From Nitrosomonas sp. (GTDB taxonomy: Bacteria; Pseudomonadota; Gammaproteobacteria; Burkholderiales; Nitrosomonadaceae), in the NCBI GenBank assembly GCA_021774205.1, contig JAJFJI010000224.1, positions 1 to 5,926 on the forward strand: DNA of 5,926 bases. Direction: 5' to 3'. Made by a program: the position numbers and the translations under genes. The stretch's first letter is position 1. Each line of letters begins with the position of its first letter. This document shows, piece after piece, positions 1-5,196 of this stretch. The notes under the pieces are model-generated. The model was not told where the DNA came from. It saw only the letters and a program-made list of their open reading frames with translations, and searched no databases.

Positions 1-25
1 TACTTTTTTTGAGCATTTTTAAGCA

Positions 26-76
26 TCATTTCGACCAGAAAATATAGCGTTATTTTACCATTTCCGGTCGAAATGA
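26..76. repeat. Imperfect 16-bp inverted repeat
   Basis: Positions 26-41 and 61-76 are reverse complements at 15 of 16 positions (the mismatch is A37 against C65), separated by a 19-nt AT-rich spacer. The outer 11 bp of each arm (TCATTTCGACC / GGTCGAAATGA) match perfectly. No T-tract follows on either strand, so it does not look like an intrinsic terminator. It lies about 85 bp before a broken toxin gene, where an antitoxin gene or its operator would be expected. It could be an operator-like palindrome or the end of a mobile element lying to the left. The window does not decide between these. Confidence 0.7.
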
Positions 77-159
77 CCACTAAAAATATGAATATTATTT
101 AATGTTATCAGTTGGTTGATTGGTTTCTCAGGGACGACTAATTAAACGCAGGCGTAAGA

Positions 160-437
160 ATGGGAAGTTATAAACTCAATGAAGATGCCGTTGAAGATTT
201 TGAACGTCTTTTTGATTATGGCATTGATATATTTGGGTTGGAACAGGCAAAGGATTATTCTGATGGATTAAGACACAGGTTTCTAAAACCCCACTTCTTT
301 GACAAGCGGTTGACCATATTCGCGTTGGATACCGCTGGAGCGTATATGAAAGTCATTCTATCTATTACCGCATTGATGGCGATAATGTTGAAATTATGCG
401 AATCTTAGGGCGTGAAGATATTGAGAACCAGCGCTAG
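160..437 (+). pseudogene. ParE/RelE-family toxin, frameshifted
   Basis: The product resembles ParE-type type II toxins, which in intact form poison gyrase or act as ribosome-dependent RNases and are held in check by an upstream antitoxin. The first frame, from ATG 160, gives a typical N-terminus (YKLNEDAVEDFERLFDYGID) and runs to about residue 48 (FFD at 295-303). It then continues in the wrong frame to a stop at 406-408. Reading frame 0 from 303 restores the conserved C-terminal half: QAVDHIRVGYRWSVY, then SHSIYYRIDGD, then IMRILGREDIENQR, with a stop at 435-437. One lost C near 303 explains the shift. The loop before PHFF also looks about four residues short compared with usual relatives (inference). 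The start lacks a strong Shine-Dalgarno, as expected if translation was once coupled to an antitoxin gene. No ParD-like antitoxin is visible in 1-159, so this is an inactivated orphan toxin. The assignment is secure, but the RelE versus ParE subfamily is less so. Confidence 0.85.
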
Positions 438-589
438 ATTTTTTCTCTGGCAGGGGTCGTAATAGACCCGAATAAAATAGAATCAACCCATGGTTTATCA
501 TGTCGAACGACTGCCGGTGCTTTATGCGGAATTGACGCGGAACTCAAGAAACTGCTGCCTGTCCGCTGACACCAAGAGCCACATCCCCG
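438..589. other. Intergenic stretch, no recognised gene
   Basis: I see no supported gene here. A 38-codon plus-strand frame (490-606) has no recognisable similarity and no ribosome binding site. A 5-bp hairpin (454-458/465-469) follows the toxin remnant but lacks a T-tract. The stretch is probably decayed DNA continuous with the remnant to its right. Confidence 0.4.
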
Positions 590-761
590 TCCGATTTCTA
601 TACTAACCTATGGATCTGTGGCTTGTCATCCTGCAAAATCCAATGGTAGACACCTTTTGTACTAGATTGATGCCGTTCGACTCGATCCTTTTACAAACAG
701 CTGCACTAATTGCCAGGTAATCCTGTCCGCGATGATCTCGTCTAGTTTTATCAGTTCTTGT
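590..761 (-). pseudogene. Possible decayed CBS-domain gene, 3' fragments
   Basis: Below the stop of the small frame at 762-869, the minus strand keeps short protein-like pieces in different frames. One is VKGSSRTASI (about 665-697). Another is LQDDKPQIHRLV (601-636), followed after a frame change by VSIEIG (590-607). In order and character they recall the end of CBS domain 1 (a Lys-Gly-x-Ser-Ser segment) and the end of CBS domain 2 (a VLxDDKxxGxVSIGD-like segment) in small two-CBS proteins. The room from 869 down to about 440 equals a 143-codon gene, a usual size for such proteins. This reading is inference from weak matches. It could instead be unrelated spacer. Confidence 0.3.
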
Positions 762-869
762 TTAAAAACGATTTAAGGACATCAACCTCGCAGAACCGGT
801 CCCCACAACATCCAGCGCAACCCTTACATTGAAAGATTTGGCATGAATGATGTGATTGATTAATTTCAT
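762..869 (-). CDS. 35-residue reading frame coupled to the kinase gene
   Basis: The ATG at 869-867 overlaps the TGA of the upstream kinase-like gene as ATGA. An AAAAGGAG Shine-Dalgarno (minus strand 883-876) sits 6 nt before it, inside the last codons of that gene, so initiation here is credible and probably coupled. The peptide begins MKLINHIIHAKSFNV, contains VALDVV and SARLMSLNR, and stops at TAA (764-762). Its start resembles the first 35 residues of small CBS-domain proteins (MK-hydrophobic-ILxxK, V-PD-x-V, ALxLM). It is therefore best read as the 5' end of a third operon gene truncated by a mutation, rather than as a mature small protein. The translation signals are seen directly. The family link is inferred. 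Confidence 0.5.
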   Translation of the reverse strand: MKLINHIIHAKSFNVRVALDVVGTGSARLMSLNRF

Positions 870-2518
870 TGTTGGCTCCTTTTCATTTGAGACCATAGTA
901 GCTTACCCATGACGACAACTGCCCAGAGATACCCTAAAGCGCCTATGACAGATATCCCAAATATCAATGGTGGAAAACGTTGGCTCAACAGAATGGAAGA
1001 ACCTAAAAAAAGCGAGGCGACTATTATTCCTACAATTATGCGATCGACAATCACATCTAAACGTTCATGTTCGTGTTTTATCTTCAGTCTGCCGGATTGC
1101 AGGCGCTCCAGTATGTCTGCCAGATTGCGTGGACCTTTTCTGGCCAGGCGGTCGATATCGCGGGCCGCTCGTTGTAACCCGCGCAAATAGCGCTGTGGAT
1201 CCATACGTTGACGGATCAATTGCCCCTTGAACGGTTCAAGCAGCTCAGCCATACTGAAATTCGGGTTTAACATCCGCGAGGTGCCTTCCAACATCACCAA
1301 GGTTTTAAGCAACAGAGACACGGATGAAGGCATAAGAATGTGATGGCGCCGCACAATGCTGGTGATCTGCTCCAGGGCTGCGCCAAGATCCAATTCGTCA
1401 AGTTCTTGTGTTCCGTACTCAATTAACAGATCACTGACGTCGGTACGAAAGGCTATACGGTCGACATCCTCCGGAGCGGAACCGGCGCGCAGCAGCAAAT
1501 CGGCAAACTCTTCGGAATCCTTTTGCAACAACAGGATGAGCAGATCCTCAAAAAGTTCACGCGTGGGCTCGTCAATCCGGCCGACCATGCCGCAATCGAG
1601 CAATCCCAGAACGCCATTCTCCAGCAACATGAAATTGCCTGGATGGGGATCGGCATGATAAAAACCATCCCGGAAAATCATATTCAGAAAGACCTTGGCC
1701 GCTGCCCTGGCAAAATCATCAAGGGGAACACCCGACGATTGAATTTCATCTGGTTTCGTTCCTGAAATACCCTGAAGCATTCCCATAGTCAGCACGCGAC
1801 GACTGCAATAATCACCATAAACAGCAGGAATATGGACCGTGGAATCGTCTTTGAAGTTACGGGAAAATTGCTCCATACTGCGCCGTTCAGAAGTAAAATC
1901 CAATTCCCTCAACAATGTCCGTCGAAAATCATTCGCGGTTGCCACTGGTTGATAAGCTCTGGTTTCTGGCACATATTCCTGGAGAAGTTTAGCCAGGGTC
2001 ATGAGGATGTCCAGGTCGACTCGCACCTTTTCCTGTATCCCGTCGTGCTGAACCTTGACCACAACCTCCTGCCCGTCCTTCAACACGGCCCGGTGCACCT
2101 GGCCGATGGAGGCCGATGAGAACGCTTCGAGCTCGAACACCGAGAAGAGCGACTCGGGTGCAGCACCCAGCTCATCCTTTATGGTCCGTTGGACGACTTC
2201 AGGCTGATCGGCCGGGGTGTCGGCCTGGAGCTTCCGCAGTTCACCGGCGATATCAGGCCCCACCAGATCGTCCCGAGTACTCAGAATCTGGCCTAGCTTG
2301 ATGAACGTCGTCCCCATCTCCGTTAAGGCAAGGCGCAGACGTTCGGCCAAAGGGCGATCCCGCATTTCCCGTGACTCCGGGCTCCTCATCATATCCGGCA
2401 GTTCAAGGACCGGAATGGCTTTGAACCAATCGCCAACGCGATAGTGCCTGAGGATTCGAATTATCTCCAACAGGCGTTTTCCTTGTTTGGAATGTTCGTT
2501 CAGGTTAAGGAGGTTCAT
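866..2518 (-). CDS. AarF/ABC1/UbiB-family atypical kinase-like protein
   Basis: This 550-residue protein has the length and full motif set of the UbiB/ADCK family, membrane-bound atypical kinase/ATPase-like proteins that support quinone biosynthesis or membrane lipid handling. Visible motifs in order are KLGQ (74-77), the ASIGQVHRA nucleotide loop (136-144), VVVKVQ with the ATP-site lysine K155, RELDF (204-208, the ExD helix), the catalytic loop HADPHPGN (288-295), and the metal-binding motif D308-C309-G310, where most relatives have DFG. Two hydrophobic segments at about 488-510 and 516-538 form the C-terminal membrane anchor typical of the family. The start overlaps the stop of the phasin-like gene (ATGA at 2518-2515). 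A GGAG lies 14 nt upstream, which is far, so translation is probably coupled to that gene. No ubiE or ubiJ neighbour is present, so I call the family and not the ubiB orthologue. The gene looks intact. Confidence 0.93.
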   Translation of the reverse strand: MNLLNLNEHSKQGKRLLEIIRILRHYRVGDWFKAIPVLELPDMMRSPESREMRDRPLAERLRLALTEMGTTFIKLGQILSTRDDLVGPDIAGELRKLQADTPADQPEVVQRTIKDELGAAPESLFSVFELEAFSSASIGQVHRAVLKDGQEVVVKVQHDGIQEKVRVDLDILMTLAKLLQEYVPETRAYQPVATANDFRRTLLRELDFTSERRSMEQFSRNFKDDSTVHIPAVYGDYCSRRVLTMGMLQGISGTKPDEIQSSGVPLDDFARAAAKVFLNMIFRDGFYHADPHPGNFMLLENGVLGLLDCGMVGRIDEPTRELFEDLLILLLQKDSEEFADLLLRAGSAPEDVDRIAFRTDVSDLLIEYGTQELDELDLGAALEQITSIVRRHHILMPSSVSLLLKTLVMLEGTSRMLNPNFSMAELLEPFKGQLIRQRMDPQRYLRGLQRAARDIDRLARKGPRNLADILERLQSGRLKIKHEHERLDVIVDRIIVGIIVASLFLGSSILLSQRFPPLIFGISVIGALGYLWAVVVMGKLLWSQMKRSQQ

Positions 2519-2910
2519 GATGCATTCACTTTCTCCAATGCAGCAATACGTTGCCTCAATTCATCCACGTCCGCAGATCTTGCCACACCTATCCGCTGCA
2601 GTGCTTCATCAACACGCTGGTCAACCAAGGCCTGGAAGGAACTGCCGGCCTCTACTGCGATTTTTCTACTTTCTCCTTTAATAAGACCCATCTGGATCAT
2701 CGCGTGGTCAATCTGTTGATCGATCAGGGCGGTCAGTTCCATCCGCGCTGCCTCACTGCGCCGGCTTACTTCATCCTTGAACTCTTCCACCTGCTGCTCG
2801 GTGAGTTCTCCTTCCTTCGTCACTTCCGCAACCAAATCAGCAACCTTTTCCTTAGTCACATTGGCCAACCCGATACTTGCATAAACACTTCGTTTCAGAA
2901 CATCAAACAT
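2515..2910 (-). CDS. Phasin-like protein (COG3937 type)
   Basis: This small helical protein of 131 residues belongs to the family annotated as polyhydroxyalkanoate synthesis regulator/phasin. These are amphipathic proteins that coat storage granules or associate with membranes. The N-terminus MFDVLKRSVYASIGL followed by TKEKVADLVAEVTKEGELTE is diagnostic of that group. The middle is charged and helical with no membrane segment. The C-terminus (about 112-128, ADVDELRQRIAALEKV) has heptad-spaced leucine/isoleucine residues and probably forms a coiled coil. An upstream ATG at 2922 would add four residues, but I prefer ATG 2910: a GGAG lies 6 nt before it, family members begin at this MFD, and a candidate promoter would leave the 2922 start almost leaderless. 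The stop overlaps the kinase-like gene by ATGA, so the two are co-expressed. No PHA synthase is in the window, so a role on PHA granules is not shown. Confidence 0.8.
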   Translation of the reverse strand: MFDVLKRSVYASIGLANVTKEKVADLVAEVTKEGELTEQQVEEFKDEVSRRSEAARMELTALIDQQIDHAMIQMGLIKGESRKIAVEAGSSFQALVDQRVDEALQRIGVARSADVDELRQRIAALEKVNAS

Positions 2911-2916
2911 TTGAAA

Positions 2917-2920
2917 CTCC
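2917..2920 (-). promoter_or_regulatory. Shine-Dalgarno deciding the phasin start
   Basis: On the minus strand GGAG (2920-2917) lies 6 nt before ATG 2910-2908 and inside the codons that follow the alternative ATG at 2922. No comparable site precedes 2922. This supports the shorter, 131-residue protein. Confidence 0.65.
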
Positions 2921-2932
2921 ATTCGTTAACAA

Positions 2933-2961
2933 AATAGATTCGAAGCACTAAGTTCTATCAA
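2933..2961 (-). promoter_or_regulatory. Candidate sigma-70 promoter for the phasin-kinase operon
   Basis: On the minus strand TTGATA (2961-2956, 5/6 to consensus) is followed after 17 nt by TCTATT (2938-2933, 4/6). Transcription would begin near 2926, giving a short leader of about 16 nt before ATG 2910. The rest of the 264-bp gap to the amidohydrolase gene (2923-3186) shows no supported gene. I saw no better promoter there, but this is a motif match only. Confidence 0.45.
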
Positions 2962-3186
2962 TGAGGTCAGGCTCGGCTGATCTACTAACAAACGTGCAAA
3001 CCATACTGCGATTGTTGGTTTACTGCTTCAGGTTTTCTAAGATATTACTACGATTATTATTTCGCATGTATAGCTTTTCGCTACTCAGGAAAAATCAGAA
3101 GGCACAATGGTGTCTAGTTGAGGGTTGGGTTTTCTGTAGCAACTAACGTAAACAACATTGACACTGTGTGTTAGGCGATCACACGA

Positions 3187-4530
3187 TCAACGAAGTACAT
3201 TTTTGTAAACGATACCATCCTTCATGATTACCACGAAGTTCTTGTCCGGCTCCGCGACGAGATCTAGATTATCAAGGGGATTGCCATCAACTAGAACCAG
3301 GTCGGCCAGTGCGCCTTCTTTTACTACGCCCAATTCACCAGGATATGGATCGCGGGGGCCGCTCATCTTAAGCAGTTGCGCATTATCATATGTCACCATT
3401 TTTAGTGCTTCGTAAGGTGTATACCAGCGCTTCAGCTTGACGATAAATTTACCCTGTTTTTTTGCCAGCTCAGGATCGAACAGGGTGTCGGTACCCCAGG
3501 CAGTTTTGACCTTGTGTTTCTTTGCTAATTTGATCACCTTGTCGGTGCCGTCAGTGACCTCTACAAACTTGGCCTGACTAACAGGATTTGGAAAAGGAAT
3601 GGCATCTTCGTCATTAAGCATTGGCTGCATGCTGAACCATACGCCTTTTTCAGCCATTAGCTTAATAGTGTCTTCTTCCATGAGAAAGCCGTGCTCAACA
3701 CACATGACGCCAGCATCGATGGATTGGCGGATGGCATTGTCCGTATTGGCATGAATCGCAACGTATGTATTCCAGGTTTTGGCCACATCGACGATCGCTT
3801 TCATTTCCTCGAAGGTATATTGGGTAACGTCCAGCGGATCATACAAAGATGACACGCCACCACCTGCCATAACTTTGACCTGTGAGGCCCCCATGCGCAG
3901 GACTTCGCGTGTCCGCTTCATTACCTCTGGAACACCATCAGCGATCAACGTCATGCCGTTACGCTGCAAATAATCGAGCGGAGCGGCCTCGTTAGCGGGA
4001 ACATCATTTGGGCCACGAAAATCCCCATGCCCTGATGTTTGGGAAATATAGGCACCGGAAGGGTAAATACGAGGCCCTTTAAGCAAACCCTCATCAGTCG
4101 CTCTTTTGAGGCCGAATACGTTGCCGCCGACGTCGCGCACTGACGTAAAACCACGCATCAGCGCATCTTTATTACCTTGTGCAGCGTACAAATTCATATA
4201 AGCCACATCGGACTGCAAAAGTTTGGCCTGTGGAATTGTTGCAAACAAGGAATGCCAATGCGCATCAATCAGCCCTGGCATCAGCACGCGACCCTTGGCA
4301 TCAATCACGGTTGTACCTTCTGGCACGGGAATGGAGCTTTTGATTGTGGTAATTTTGTTACCTTCGACGAGTATGTCCATGCTTTCACGAAGCTTCTCAT
4401 TCACACCATCAAAAATTGTCGCATTAGTGAATAAAACCCGTTGGGCTTCAGCTTGTTTTGCGTAGGCCGGGCTCAGCCCTATGACGACAAAAAACATTGC
4501 TATGCTATAGTTGAAGAGTAATCGTCGCAT
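3187..4530 (-). CDS. Exported metal-dependent amidohydrolase (Xaa-Pro dipeptidase-like)
   Basis: This 447-residue amidohydrolase-superfamily enzyme is closest in style to the COG1228 group that contains the Sgx/Cc-type Xaa-Pro, Xaa-Arg and Xaa-Lys dipeptidases. A signal peptide is clear: MRR, a hydrophobic stretch at about 4-19, and SPAYA followed by K25, so the protein is probably periplasmic. The small N-terminal beta domain (about 31-84) precedes PGLIDAHWH, with the HxH metal ligands H91 and H93. K219 in QVKVMAGGG is the likely carboxylated bridging lysine. H260 (AIHAN), H280 (VEHG) and D348 (WGTD) complete a binuclear centre. The C-terminal segment (about 399-447, GVVKEGALADLVLVDGNPL) closes the beta domain as usual. 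No key residue is missing. AAGGAG (4542-4537) lies 6 nt before the ATG. The gene has its own promoter and stands about 270 bp from the phasin operon, so it is probably a separate unit. The substrate cannot be read from sequence; a dipeptide, lactone or cyclic amide are all possible. Confidence 0.9.
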   Translation of the reverse strand: MRRLLFNYSIAMFFVVIGLSPAYAKQAEAQRVLFTNATIFDGVNEKLRESMDILVEGNKITTIKSSIPVPEGTTVIDAKGRVLMPGLIDAHWHSLFATIPQAKLLQSDVAYMNLYAAQGNKDALMRGFTSVRDVGGNVFGLKRATDEGLLKGPRIYPSGAYISQTSGHGDFRGPNDVPANEAAPLDYLQRNGMTLIADGVPEVMKRTREVLRMGASQVKVMAGGGVSSLYDPLDVTQYTFEEMKAIVDVAKTWNTYVAIHANTDNAIRQSIDAGVMCVEHGFLMEEDTIKLMAEKGVWFSMQPMLNDEDAIPFPNPVSQAKFVEVTDGTDKVIKLAKKHKVKTAWGTDTLFDPELAKKQGKFIVKLKRWYTPYEALKMVTYDNAQLLKMSGPRDPYPGELGVVKEGALADLVLVDGNPLDNLDLVAEPDKNFVVIMKDGIVYKNVLR

Positions 4531-4562
4531 TTAGATCTCCTTGCGTACCTGTATGTTTAATT

Positions 4563-4592
4563 GATATATTCGATTGTACTTTTTACTGTCAA
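4563..4592 (-). promoter_or_regulatory. Candidate sigma-70 promoter for the amidohydrolase gene
   Basis: On the minus strand a perfect TTGACA (4592-4587) is followed after 18 nt by TATATC (4568-4563, 4/6 to TATAAT) in an AT-rich setting. Transcription would start near 4556, giving a leader of about 26 nt that contains the AAGGAG site. Position and quality make it a good candidate. Confidence 0.6.
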
Positions 4593-4642
4593 AGGTGTTC
4601 TCCAATCAGGCTCGTTCATAAAAAGCCTCTTGAAAGTGTCAG

Positions 4643-5134
4643 TCATTGCATCTTGCAGTGCAAACAAATTGTCCGGCTCACAGTGCTGCAATGAACATTA
4701 AAATACGCTGCAATGTCAAACATTGCGTAACGACCAGTTTTGTAAACCGCACGCATTGCCTCTCCTCTATCTTCAATCTCAGAAATAATTTCGTCTATTG
4801 GTATTTTGGGTATTTTTTTGACCGCTTCGTGATATGAATCACGATCACTTTGCTTCAAACTGATATGTTTCTGAACCTCATTAATAAAAACATTATCTCC
4901 TAAATAGGTATGTTGCACTATTTTCCCTGAGGAGGGTTGATTAACACCTTGGCTGACATACACTTTGTATAGGCGAATCGCTGCTTTTCTTTGATTACCG
5001 AAGAAACTAAGCAAATTGTCAGCAGCAAGCCAGGACATGCTCGCAACCCTATGGTTGCACAATAATCGCTTGTTACCGACCCTGAAACACATGGCCCATT
5101 CGTTGGCGGGTTTTGTTTGGGAAACATTTGACAC
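4643..5134 (-). pseudogene. RAYT/Y1-type transposase, 3' part, multiply broken
   Basis: REP-associated tyrosine transposases cut and move short palindromic DNA with a Y1 (HUH) domain. Here the family's C-terminal region survives: WLAADNLLSFFG, then QRKAAIRLYKVYVSQGV, YLGDNVFINEVQ, and a terminal helix-turn-helix-like end with RGEAMRAVYKTGRY, IAAYFNVHCSTVSR, and a stop at 4645-4643. The frame open from 5134 is not the true N-terminus. Two other frames carry the upstream pieces. RQRMGHVFQGR (5108-5076) is the conserved GHVFQGRYKA region, now ended by TAA at 5075-5073. ATIGLRACP (5058 to about 5033) is the linker before WLAADN. Between them about 35-40 residues, including the usual LxRYVxLNPVRAG and WPWSSY segments, are gone. 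The start of the Y1 domain is also absent upstream of about 5130. The gene cannot make an active transposase. No REP-type palindromes are obvious nearby. Confidence 0.85.
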
Positions 5135-5185
5135 TCGTCAATAGTCAAGATTTTCAATGTTGATATTATCTAATATGACTAGATC

Positions 5186-5190
5186 GAGGA
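5186..5190 (+). promoter_or_regulatory. Shine-Dalgarno of the DUF1254 pseudogene
   Basis: GAGGA lies 6 nt before ATG 5197. It fixes the original start, because the signal peptide then reads through after one frame correction. The region 5135-5185 between this gene and the divergent transposase remnant is AT-rich, but I could not single out a convincing promoter. Confidence 0.6.
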
Positions 5191-5196
5191 ATTGTG

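Noticed and set aside
454..469. Hairpin GGGTC/GACCC downstream of the toxin remnant, possible terminator
   Set aside because: The stem is only 5 bp and neither strand has a following T-tract.
490..606. 38-codon plus-strand reading frame starting MVYHVERLP
   Set aside because: It has no ribosome binding site and no recognisable similarity, and it overlaps the minus-strand protein-like fragments.
909..2444. Several plus-strand frames of 60-100 codons across the kinase-like gene
   Set aside because: They are antisense to a well-supported coding region, their composition is shadow-like, and they have no translation signals or family resemblance.
2961..3146. 61-codon plus-strand frame in the gap between phasin and amidohydrolase genes
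   Set aside because: It has no Shine-Dalgarno and low-complexity Leu/Arg/Phe content. It overlaps the probable promoter region of the operon on the other strand.
3160..3182. GTGTG/CACAC inverted repeat just after the amidohydrolase stop
   Set aside because: The stem is 5 bp with a 9-nt loop and no T-run on the minus strand, so it is too weak to call a terminator.
4653..4663. TTGCAGTGCAA palindrome near the transposase remnant, possible REP-like site
   Set aside because: It is a single 5-bp arm inside the coding 3' end and has no REP signature tetranucleotide or second copy.
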